Source of the DNA: Bacteroidota bacterium
Lineage (GTDB): Bacteria; Bacteroidota; Bacteroidia; Bacteroidales; Prolixibacteraceae
Assembly: GCA_029265715.1 (NCBI GenBank)
Contig: JAJUGZ010000024.1
Span: 1-46,697, forward strand
Direction of reading: 5' to 3'
DNA: 46,697 nucleotides
In this document: positions 33,235 to 41,087 of the stretch, piece by piece
Position numbering within the stretch: position 1 is the stretch's first letter
Layout of the letters: each line of letters opens with the position of its first letter
Translations under genes and position numbers: made by a program
Notes under the pieces: generated by a model
The model's database searches: none
The model's input: only the letters and a program-made list of their open reading frames with translations
Told to the model about the DNA's origin: nothing

Positions 33235-34359
33235 TTATCCTTGCTTCTTTTCGCCTTCTTTTTGTTTCTTCGGATCAACTTTTTCTCCTTTTACCTTATC
33301 ATCTTTGGTTAGCCCTGAAATGACCTCAATGTTGATCCCGTCTGAAATTCCTGTTTTCACATAACGCTTCTCGAAAACCTGGGGCGTAGCCGTTTCGACT
33401 TCAACAAACGACGAGTCCTTTTCAAATTTCAGCATACCTTCGGGAATTACCAGGACACTGTCTTTGCGGTCGAGGACAATATTGGCGTTGGCACTGTAAC
33501 CCGATCGGATAAACTGGCCTTCTTTCAACTGTACCTTTGCCTTGATCTCGAACTGGATCGCTCCGTTTTCTTCCTTCCCTTTGGGCGAAATGTATTCGAG
33601 CACCGCATCAAATTTATCTTTTTCAATCGCCCCGATTTCCAGCTCGATGTTCATGCCTTCCTTGATTTTTCCGACTTCAGTTTCATCAACTTTGCCCTGA
33701 AAAATCATATCCTGCATATCGGCCACGATGGCGATGGTGGTCCCGTCGTTAAACGTGTTCGACTGGATGACCGAGTTGCCTTCTTTAATTGGCACGTCGA
33801 GCACCATCCCGTCGATGGTTGAGCGCACCAGCGTATTGGTAGCTGTCTGAGCCTTCTTTGTTACACCGTTTTTTATTAATTCGAGATTGTTTTCGGCAGC
33901 GGTCAACTCTTCTTTGGCCCCGTCGAAATTCACTTTTGCTTTTTTGTATTCTTCGTACGAGATGACATTTTGATCATACAGTTTCTGCTGGCGCTCAAAA
34001 TCAATCTTGGCATCGTCATAACTGATTTTTGCACGGTTCACACGGGTTTCGGCGCTATTCAGGTTAACCATGTCGGGGATAATCTTGATGCGGGCAATCA
34101 CCTGGTCTTTTTTTACAAAGTCGCCGGCCACAATAAACAATTCGTCGATAATACCAGACACCTGCGGTTTGATTTCAATTTCTTTCCGAGGAAGGACCGA
34201 GCCGGTAGCCACGGTTTTTTTGACGACGTTCGATACAAACGGTTGCTTGGTTTCAAACACATCTGGTTGCTTTTTTGATTTAGTGTAGAGGAAATAAATT
34301 GTTCCTCCGAAGATTCCGACAAGAATTACAATTCCTAAAATTTTGAAAATCCGTTTCAT
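33235..34359 (-). CDS. Periplasmic adaptor of an ABC efflux pump (MacA/HlyD type)
   Basis: A 374-aa protein with an N-terminal membrane anchor (about 5-25, ILGIVILVGIFGGTIYFLY). Then a lipoyl half (VLPRKEIEIKPQVSGIIDELF), a coiled-coil hairpin (about 95-165), the second lipoyl half (STIDGMVLDVPIKEGNSV), a beta-barrel domain and a Lys/Glu-rich tail. This is the membrane-fusion protein layout. It links the inner-membrane MacB-like permeases to the TolC-like protein encoded 65 bp downstream. Confidence 0.94.
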   Translation of the reverse strand: MKRIFKILGIVILVGIFGGTIYFLYTKSKKQPDVFETKQPFVSNVVKKTVATGSVLPRKEIEIKPQVSGIIDELFIVAGDFVKKDQVIARIKIIPDMVNLNSAETRVNRAKISYDDAKIDFERQQKLYDQNVISYEEYKKAKVNFDGAKEELTAAENNLELIKNGVTKKAQTATNTLVRSTIDGMVLDVPIKEGNSVIQSNTFNDGTTIAIVADMQDMIFQGKVDETEVGKIKEGMNIELEIGAIEKDKFDAVLEYISPKGKEENGAIQFEIKAKVQLKEGQFIRSGYSANANIVLDRKDSVLVIPEGMLKFEKDSSFVEVETATPQVFEKRYVKTGISDGINIEVISGLTKDDKVKGEKVDPKKQKEGEKKQG

Positions 34360-34441
34360 GACTTGGTATTTTTTATTTTTTGTTTCTGTTGTCTGATATT
34401 TTTATGTTTTCAGGATTTCTGGTTTAACCGATTGATCGGGA

Positions 34442-35704
34442 TTATCCTTCGTCGCGCAGGGCATCGATTGGTTTTATGCTGATGGCACGTTTGGCCGGGA
34501 TAAGCCCGGCAAAAATCCCGGAGATAACCAACACCGCCAGCGCCGAAAGGGCCATGGCAAGATTTACCTGTGGGTTTCGGAAGAAAACCTTTTCTCCGGC
34601 CGATTCGAGTATTTTATTGAGTACTTCGAGTACTCCTACTCCGAGCGACAATCCGATGTAACCGGCCATCACAGTCAGGAAAACGCTTTCGGCAACGATG
34701 TGCATGATAATTTTTCCGGGAGTAGCCCCGATGGCCCGCTGGATGCCAATCTCCTGTGTTCGTTCCTTAATGATTACCAGCATAATATTGCTTACCCCGA
34801 TTACACCGGCCAAGAGTGTCCCAATACCCACGATCCAGGTAAGCACCTGAATGCCGGTAAACAGCATGCTGAACTTTACAAACTCTTTCTCAATATTGAA
34901 TGAGCCAATGGCCTGCATATCATCGGGCGCAATTTTATGCCGTTTTTTCAGGATCTGTTTCAGTTTATCTTCCAGCTCGCTTACTTTAGTTCCTTTTTTT
35001 GCGGTCACCGAGAAAAAGTGGACTACATCGCCATAGTTGTAAGCTGTTTGCATCGTCGAAAAAGGGATGATAATTGTTTCTTCCTTTTTTCCGCCGCCAA
35101 TATTGATACGTGTTTCAGGGTGGATTACGCCAACGACCTGAAAATAGACCCCGCTGATTTTCAGATACTGCCCAATCGGGTCCTCGTCTTTGCCGAACAT
35201 GACTTCAACGACACGCTCGCCAATATTACAGACTTTGCGTTTCTGCTGAACGTCAATTTCATTGATTAGTCGGCCCTTTACCGGGGTCCATTGGTCGATT
35301 CGGTAATAATCCGGATAGTCGCCGTAAATATTGAAAGCGCCGGTGCGTTCGCCGCGAACGGTATTATCTCCATTTTGCTGCCATCCAAACAACCGGGGTG
35401 ACAAATATTCAACTTCGTTGACGTTTTCGCGGAGATATTGGATGTCTGTATTGTCGTAATTCCAGCGTCGCCCGCGCTGAAAACCTTCGTAAGGTACACT
35501 GGTACGCTCGGTCCAGAAGAAAGCCGAATTGGTGGCAAAGGCCCTGACGCCGTCAAGCACGCCGTTCTCCAGTGCCCGACCGGCTCCCGACATGATGATG
35601 AGCATGAAAATACCCCAAAACACGCCAAAAGCGGTCATAAAACTGCGCAGTCTGTTCTTTTTTAGTGCGCTTAATATTTCGTTCCAAAGATCAAGATCGA
35701 ACAT
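34442..35704 (-). CDS. ABC transporter permease, MacB/FtsX type (second)
   Basis: About 420 aa from ATG 35704 (MFDLDLWNEILSALKKN); the upstream 15 codons overlap the previous gene and are not conserved. One N-terminal membrane helix (about 22-42, TAFGVFWGIFMLIIMSG), a periplasmic MacB_PCD domain (about 50-275), then three FtsX helices with GVSNIMLVIIKERTQEIGIQRAIGA before the second and SIKPIDALRDEG at the end. It is a paralogue of the permease encoded just upstream, so the pump is probably a heterodimer. Confidence 0.93.
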   Translation of the reverse strand: MFDLDLWNEILSALKKNRLRSFMTAFGVFWGIFMLIIMSGAGRALENGVLDGVRAFATNSAFFWTERTSVPYEGFQRGRRWNYDNTDIQYLRENVNEVEYLSPRLFGWQQNGDNTVRGERTGAFNIYGDYPDYYRIDQWTPVKGRLINEIDVQQKRKVCNIGERVVEVMFGKDEDPIGQYLKISGVYFQVVGVIHPETRINIGGGKKEETIIIPFSTMQTAYNYGDVVHFFSVTAKKGTKVSELEDKLKQILKKRHKIAPDDMQAIGSFNIEKEFVKFSMLFTGIQVLTWIVGIGTLLAGVIGVSNIMLVIIKERTQEIGIQRAIGATPGKIIMHIVAESVFLTVMAGYIGLSLGVGVLEVLNKILESAGEKVFFRNPQVNLAMALSALAVLVISGIFAGLIPAKRAISIKPIDALRDEG

Positions 35705-35726
35705 TGTTTCAGGTTTTTGGGGGTTA

Positions 35727-36980
35727 TTATTCGTCGCGCAAGGCAACAATTGGTTTTATGCTGGCGGCGCGTTTGGCCGGAATGTAACCAGCAATTGCGC
35801 CGGCAATAATCAGTAACAAGGTTGCCGACAGCGCAATATTGAAATCGACCGTCGGGTTCAGGAAGATTGTTTCGTTCATGTCAGTCGGGGCTGCCGCTGC
35901 CGATTGCACCATGAAATAGTTGATTAACTCCATTAACCCGGTTCCAAGCACCAGCCCGATATAGCCGGCAACGGTTGTAATCAGGATTGACTCAAGTAAT
36001 ATCAGCCCGATAACCGAAGCCGGGCTTGCACCAATGGCTTTCCGGATGCCAATTTCTTTGGTCCGCTCTTTTACAACAATCAGCATGATGTTGCTGACCC
36101 CGACAATCCCGGCGATCAAAGTCCCGATGCCAATGATCCAGATAAATATTTTTATCGCCTGGAAAATCCGCATGGTCTGAATGTAGTTTTCAAGCTTGTT
36201 GTAAAGGCCAAGCGCGCTTTCGTCTTTGGGATCGAATTTGTATTTCCGGGCAAATGTGTTTCGGATTTGTTCTTCCACCTCCTGGCTCTCGGCCAGTGTT
36301 TTGCTGTTGATGGTAATGGCCAGGTTGTGAAGCCGGTTCGAGCCATTAAAGATCATCTGGGCGGTAGAAACCGGCATGTAGGCATTTCGGTTCCGGGTCG
36401 ATCCGGGTTCGGAGCTGATGCCAATCACCTTAAACGGAACGTTGTTGACTTTGACATATTCGCCAAGCGGAGATTTATCTTTAAACAGTGCGTCGGCAAT
36501 ATCTTTGCCCAGCACAACAACTTTGCGTTTCTCGTTCACATCGACTTTATTGATGAAACGGCCCTCGTTGATGATCAGGTTTTCGACGTTTTTTAAATCC
36601 GGATGACAGGTTATGGTTGTATATTCGCCAGTTTCTTTCTCATAAGAGTAGCGGGTATTCCCCATGAAATAGCGTCCGGAGGCAACCTCAACGCCCGACA
36701 TCTGACGGATCATATCGTAGTCGTCGTTATGAAACTGGATCGGCCTGCCACTTTTCATTCCTTCATACGGGATGGTTGTTTCGCCCGTCCAGATCCACAT
36801 GGCATTTACGGCATCGTTCATGAAATTGGCGGCTACTCCGTTGCTCAGTCCGTTCCCAGAGCCTAACAAGATCATTAGCATGAAGATACCCCAGGCAACC
36901 GAGAACCCGGTCAGAAATGTCCGCATCCTGTTTTTTCTGATGGTGGCAAAAATTTCCTGCCAAATATCGATATCAAACAT
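35727..36980 (-). CDS. ABC transporter permease, MacB/FtsX type (first)
   Basis: A 417-aa protein. It starts MFDIDIWQEIFATIRKNRMRT, closely like the next permease, and has the same plan: one helix, a periplasmic MacB_PCD domain, then three helices with GVSNIMLIVVKERTKEIGIRKAIGA and AASIKPIVALRDE at the end. It is encoded 10 bp after the ATPase gene and 22 bp before the second permease gene. These proteins couple ATP hydrolysis to periplasmic movement, driving export through the adaptor and TolC. Confidence 0.93.
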   Translation of the reverse strand: MFDIDIWQEIFATIRKNRMRTFLTGFSVAWGIFMLMILLGSGNGLSNGVAANFMNDAVNAMWIWTGETTIPYEGMKSGRPIQFHNDDYDMIRQMSGVEVASGRYFMGNTRYSYEKETGEYTTITCHPDLKNVENLIINEGRFINKVDVNEKRKVVVLGKDIADALFKDKSPLGEYVKVNNVPFKVIGISSEPGSTRNRNAYMPVSTAQMIFNGSNRLHNLAITINSKTLAESQEVEEQIRNTFARKYKFDPKDESALGLYNKLENYIQTMRIFQAIKIFIWIIGIGTLIAGIVGVSNIMLIVVKERTKEIGIRKAIGASPASVIGLILLESILITTVAGYIGLVLGTGLMELINYFMVQSAAAAPTDMNETIFLNPTVDFNIALSATLLLIIAGAIAGYIPAKRAASIKPIVALRDE

Positions 36981-36990
36981 GTCGGGCTAA

Positions 36991-37716
36991 TTAGACGGTT
37001 TCCAACTCTTTCATGTAGGCATGGCGAAATTCTTTCAATTCGCCGTTCCGGATAATTTCGTGGATCAGTCCGTCTTTCAACCGGACAATCTGACGGGTCA
37101 TGGCAGCGATATCATGCTCGTGCGTCACAATGATCACGGTGATCCCATCACCATTAATTTCTTTCAGGATTTCCATAACCTCGTAGGACGTTGCCGTATC
37201 AAGTGCCCCGGTTGGTTCGTCGGCGAGTATAATTTTGGGTTGTGCAATCAGGGCGCGGGCAATGGCCACGCGTTGTTTCTGCCCGCCCGACATTTCGTTG
37301 GGCATGTGTCCGGCCCATTCTCTCAGCCCAAGTTTATCGAGGTATTCCATGGCCATCAGGTTTCGCTTTTTCCGACTTACTCCTTTGTAGTAAAGTGGGA
37401 GTGCCACATTTTCCATGGCATTTTTAAACGAAATCAGGTTGAACGACTGAAATACAAAACCAACCATCTCGTTTCGGTATTGAGCGGCTTTTTTTTCGCT
37501 CATGTTTGCAATCAGGGTTCCGTTCAGATAATACGAACCTTCGTCGTAATTATCGAGCATCCCCAGAATGTTTAGCAAGGTTGATTTGCCGGATCCGGAC
37601 GATCCCATGATAGAAACAAAATCTCCTTGTTCGATATGAAGGTCGATGCCTTTCAGGACATGGAGCTTGTTGTTTCCCATCACATACGATTTGTGAACAT
37701 TGTTTAAGTTAATCAT
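36991..37716 (-). CDS. ABC transporter ATP-binding protein, MacB/LolD type
   Basis: About 241 aa from ATG 37716 (MINLNNVHKSYVMGNN); the frame is open 81 codons further upstream, but that part is basic and unlike any ATPase. Walker A GSSGSGKST, Q-loop FQSFNLI, signature MSGGQKQRVAIARAL, Walker B IILADEPTGALD and switch VTHEHD are all intact. It powers the two permeases downstream and is the first gene of the efflux operon. Confidence 0.96.
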   Translation of the reverse strand: MINLNNVHKSYVMGNNKLHVLKGIDLHIEQGDFVSIMGSSGSGKSTLLNILGMLDNYDEGSYYLNGTLIANMSEKKAAQYRNEMVGFVFQSFNLISFKNAMENVALPLYYKGVSRKKRNLMAMEYLDKLGLREWAGHMPNEMSGGQKQRVAIARALIAQPKIILADEPTGALDTATSYEVMEILKEINGDGITVIIVTHEHDIAAMTRQIVRLKDGLIHEIIRNGELKEFRHAYMKELETV

Positions 37717-38052
37717 GGCTTTAGCTTTCTGCTTGTTTTCTGATATCAAAAGTGAAAAAACCAGGTTATTTACCTCAACTTTTTTCGATAAACAGACGAT
37801 TTTTTCGTGTAAACGGATTAAAATTTCGGTTTTGTCACGTGTCGGTTTTATCGAAAAAGAAATTGATGCTGTTTTTTTCTTTTTACGACCAATACGACGC
37901 CCGAAGAATAAAATAGTTACAGCCGGATTGATTTTATTTGGGGACCACCTCCGGATCATATTTCTTATGGGCTGTTTTTCAGGCTTCCCGGCGCGACAGG
38001 GAAGGGGAGGGACCCTACAGAACCTGGGAACAGTTAACCGGAGGGGGGAATA
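37717..38052. other. Gap upstream of the efflux operon
   Basis: It should hold the efflux operon promoter. On the minus strand CACTTTTG (about 37757-37750) is one base off TAnnTTTG, with TTG 21 bp upstream, a weak match. About 37820-37860 carries CGATAAAACCGACACGTG and ACAAAACCGAAA, an imperfect direct repeat that could be a regulator site. Near 37975-38050 it is GC-rich without a gene. Confidence 0.35.
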
Positions 38053-38817
38053 TCAGGTTTTCTCCGGAAGGTATTTCCAGAAACGGCGGGGTAAAAACTG
38101 ACGGTGGACTTTGTCGTTTTTGCGCTCCCGGATGGCAATGCTCTTGAAATATTGTTTCCAGAGTTGCTGGAATAGTTTCTCATCAGCCGACTGAATCGAA
38201 GAATGCAGTTGCCCGTTTTGCGGGTTCACTTTCAGGTCGTCGAAAACGACCCGGGTAACCTCTTTTAAATCGTAATAAAACCCGAAATTTCGTTTCAGGT
38301 CGTAAATAATCCATTGCTGGTCGGCAAAGCGGTCGCGGAAATGCGGGATGCAAAGCGGCAGCACATTGTATTGCGGGGCAAACGAGGCATAATAATTTCC
38401 TTCGGCTGTTTTCTGAAAGCGGACAAACATTGCTGTCCGTTGGGCTTCGCGGCAAACCTTTTGGTGGATCTTATGCACTTCGAGCACTGAAGGCTCTGCA
38501 AAATTGGTCTCCTGATTGGTCGGCGAATCAATAATTACGCGGATGAACCGGTAAAGGAGCAGGGGTACGCCGGGCAGTTCCGATAAAAACACCCGGTAGG
38601 CACGGTGCGCGTTTTCTTCGGATGAATGGGCGACTATGCCTTTCCAGACGCGCTCGGCTTTGGCGTCGTCGGTTGTGATGGTTGTGGTTGAGGCAAACAG
38701 AAACGGCTGGCTCCCGGTTGGACCAACAATTTCATCGGGGGTAATCTTTAGACGGTAGCTCTCGAAAACCAAGGTGAGCAACCCCTCAAATGTGTTGTCG
38801 AACGAAAAAACATGCAT
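38053..38817 (-). CDS. TIGR03915-type putative DNA-repair protein
   Basis: A 254-aa protein matching the family annotated as a probable DNA metabolism protein: FDNTFEGLLTLVFESY at the start, a central SxPTNQETNFAEPSVLEVHKI region, then VCREAQRTAMFVRF, FAPQYNVLPLCIPHFRDRFADQQWIIYDLKR (in pieces) and a basic C-terminal region (KSIAIRERKNDKVHRQFLPRR). Its biochemistry is not established. It follows the radical-SAM gene by 10 bp, the usual pairing of this family, which implies that they act together. Confidence 0.88.
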   Translation of the reverse strand: MHVFSFDNTFEGLLTLVFESYRLKITPDEIVGPTGSQPFLFASTTTITTDDAKAERVWKGIVAHSSEENAHRAYRVFLSELPGVPLLLYRFIRVIIDSPTNQETNFAEPSVLEVHKIHQKVCREAQRTAMFVRFQKTAEGNYYASFAPQYNVLPLCIPHFRDRFADQQWIIYDLKRNFGFYYDLKEVTRVVFDDLKVNPQNGQLHSSIQSADEKLFQQLWKQYFKSIAIRERKNDKVHRQFLPRRFWKYLPEKT

Positions 38818-38827
38818 CTCCGGAAGT

Positions 38828-40111
38828 TTAGCGCAGGGCCGGCATGGTTGGCTGGAACAGGTTTAACTGGACAGCTCCATCGGGTGCGAGGGTTTGCTTT
38901 TCAACCAGGAGCTGGCGAACAACTTCAGGCTTCAGGTCCTGGACCGAGCCGCGCATCGGTAATTCATTGCAGGTGATGAAATACCGGGCCCGTTTCATCA
39001 CCACGCCCATTTTTTGCAGATGGGACGCATTGAGCCGGGTATGTTTGCGCGCCAGCAAAATCAGCTGGACCGACCTGGTGCCAATGCCGGGGATGCGCAG
39101 CAGCATTTGCGGGTCGGCTTTGTTGACGTCGATGGGGAAAAGCCAGGGGTTACGCAGGGCATACATTACTTTCGGGTCGAGCTCCAGATCGAGGTTCGGG
39201 TTTTCGTCGTTCACGATCTCGTCGGTTTTAAATCCGTAAAAGCGCAGCAACCAGTCGGCCTGGTAAAGCCGGTGTTCGCGTTGCAGCGGGGGTGAGCTCA
39301 AGGCTGGCAGCCGGTTGTCGTAGCTGTTTACCGGGATATATCCGGAGTAGTAAACCCGTTTCAGGTCGCGACGGGTATATAATGCCGACGCTAATTTCAG
39401 GATGGTTTTGTCGGTATCGGGGGTGGCCCCGATGATGAGCTGCGTGCTTTGCCCGGCCGGGCTGAATAACGGCGCCTTCCGGTATTTTTGCCGTTCTTCT
39501 TTCGACTCCAGGATGTGAGAGGCGATGGTCTTCATTGGCTCCAGCACGCTTTTAAAGTCTTTTTCCGGAGCCAGGATTTTCAGGTTGTTCTCCGTCGGGA
39601 TCTCGATGTTTACACTCAGGCGGTCGGCCCAAAGGCCGGCTTCATGAACCAATGCCTGACTGGCCCCCGGTATGGTTTTCAGGTGAATATACCCGTTGTA
39701 GCGGTGTTCGGTGCGCAGTTTTTTGGCCACGGCAACCAACCGTTCCATCGTGAAATCCGGATTTTTCAACACGCCTGAACTCAGGAACAGCCCTTCGATG
39801 TAATTGCGCCGGTAAAATTCGATGGTCAGTTCAACAATTTCTTCCGGAGAAAACGAAGCCCGCGGGACATCATTGCTTTTGCGGTTGATGCAGTAAGCGC
39901 AGTCGTAAATGCAGTAGTTGGTAAGCATGATTTTCAAAAGCGAGATGCAGCGCCCGTCTTCGGCAAAACTGTGGCAAATGCCCCAGGCTGCGGCATTCCC
40001 AATACCTCCGGATACGTTGCTCCGCTTGGTCCCGCTCGATGCGCACGACACATCGTATTTGGCGGCATTGGCCAAAACCTTGAGTTTTTCGAGTGTGTTT
40101 TCTGAGACCAT
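38828..40111 (-). CDS. TIGR03916-type radical-SAM DNA-repair/modification protein
   Basis: A 427-aa protein. The radical-SAM cluster motif is CIYDCAYC (C-x3-C-x2-C), preceded by RCISLLKIMLTNYC, in the first 110 residues. A helix-hairpin-helix (MLLRIPGIGTRSVQLILLAR) near residues 332-350 points to DNA binding. The family is annotated as putative DNA modification/repair radical SAM protein; its true reaction is unknown. It forms a two-gene operon with the TIGR03915 partner downstream. Confidence 0.92.
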   Translation of the reverse strand: MVSENTLEKLKVLANAAKYDVSCASSGTKRSNVSGGIGNAAAWGICHSFAEDGRCISLLKIMLTNYCIYDCAYCINRKSNDVPRASFSPEEIVELTIEFYRRNYIEGLFLSSGVLKNPDFTMERLVAVAKKLRTEHRYNGYIHLKTIPGASQALVHEAGLWADRLSVNIEIPTENNLKILAPEKDFKSVLEPMKTIASHILESKEERQKYRKAPLFSPAGQSTQLIIGATPDTDKTILKLASALYTRRDLKRVYYSGYIPVNSYDNRLPALSSPPLQREHRLYQADWLLRFYGFKTDEIVNDENPNLDLELDPKVMYALRNPWLFPIDVNKADPQMLLRIPGIGTRSVQLILLARKHTRLNASHLQKMGVVMKRARYFITCNELPMRGSVQDLKPEVVRQLLVEKQTLAPDGAVQLNLFQPTMPALR

Positions 40112-40262
40112 GGTTTGTTTTCTGTTGTGCTAAGTTAAGAACCACATCCTGATTTACAGAGTTAAAACACGGAAAGTTATTGACAAAAAGGAAGAGCCTC
40201 AGAAAGGGAGAATGGGAAATGAAATGATGGAAATATGGAATGTTGGGGAGCCTGCCTGTGTG

Positions 40263-40760
40263 TTACGATTTGAACGTGAAAAACCGTTGCAACAGGTAGC
40301 TCAAAATAATAATGATGCCGGTGATAATGGCTTTTGACGGTGTTGGGTAAAAATGAAACTGTTCGACAAAAAGTTTCAGCAACGCATAGTTCAATACGAT
40401 GTTGAGCATGGCCACCGAAAAATAGCGGACCAGTTGCACCCGCCCGCGGATAATCGAATCGGGGAAAACCAGGTTCCGCATCAGGATAAAGCCGAGCGGG
40501 AATGTCACCGAGAACGAAATGAGGAAGGCGGCAATGTGCGGACTAATTGATATGAACGAGGTTAAGTGGACAATCTCTTTGTCGAGAATAAAATTGTACG
40601 AAACGAAATACAGGAAGATATCGAGCAGTGTATTCGAGCCGCCAACTGCCAGATAGCGAAAGGTTTGCAAATCCATAAACGGTCTGAACAACGGATAAAA
40701 CACGTCGATCACGCTGAGTATGGCCGTTTTGGTTTTTAAGTATTTTACTGTTTCTGGCAT
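40263..40760 (-). CDS. GtrA-family membrane protein
   Basis: A 165-aa protein with four membrane helices (about 34-52, 68-90, 107-125, 137-160). The GtrA signature is seen as FRYLAVGGSNTLLDIFLYF at helix 1 and QLVRYFSVAMLNIVLNYAL at helix 3. Members help move lipid-linked sugars in glycan modification or act in arabinogalactan synthesis; the substrate is not known here, and no glycosyltransferase lies beside it. It is a single gene. Confidence 0.88.
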   Translation of the reverse strand: MPETVKYLKTKTAILSVIDVFYPLFRPFMDLQTFRYLAVGGSNTLLDIFLYFVSYNFILDKEIVHLTSFISISPHIAAFLISFSVTFPLGFILMRNLVFPDSIIRGRVQLVRYFSVAMLNIVLNYALLKLFVEQFHFYPTPSKAIITGIIIILSYLLQRFFTFKS

Positions 40761-41087
40761 TTAACTAATAATCCGGATATTTATTCAGGTCCCGGTTTTT
40801 TATCATCCACAGGGCGATGCCTATTTTTCTTCCGGGAGAGCAGCAAAGTAAATGGTTTTCCTGATTAATTTCCAAAATTAAGGCGTATTTTTTCAAATCG
40901 GTCTTTTCCTGGAAACTGTTTAAATTTCTTTTAGGAATTAAACTCGCTCCGTTGTCCGGCAACTGCCGGACTCTGCCCCTCTCTACATGTAGAGAGGGGA
41001 AAAAGTCCGATTTATCGGGCTTGGGGTGAGTCAAAAATTGAAGTAAAACAACCAAAAACAATATTCTTTCTAATTTTAAACAATTTC
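40761..41087. other. Gap between antiporter and GtrA genes, with palindromic repeat
   Basis: It holds the solo two-hairpin repeat at 40954-41032 and otherwise AT-rich sequence. Since it is downstream of the antiporter on the minus strand, the hairpins could end its transcript. I see no gene: the 126-codon minus frame across it uses the repeat. Confidence 0.5.
40954..41032. repeat. Solo copy of the two-hairpin repeat
   Basis: The 24-bp perfect palindrome at 40976-40999 (CCCCTCTCTACA and its complement) is followed by a second stem AAGTCCGAT/ATCGGGCTT (41003-41011, 41014-41022) and GGGGTGAGTC (41023-41032). An extra stem GTCCGGCA/TGCCGGAC precedes it (40954-40971). It has the same order as the array at 1-650. 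Confidence 0.85.

Noticed and set aside
37717-37959. Longer start for the ABC ATPase
   Set aside because: The extra 81 residues are basic and not ATPase-like; MINLNNVHKSY is the normal start of this family.
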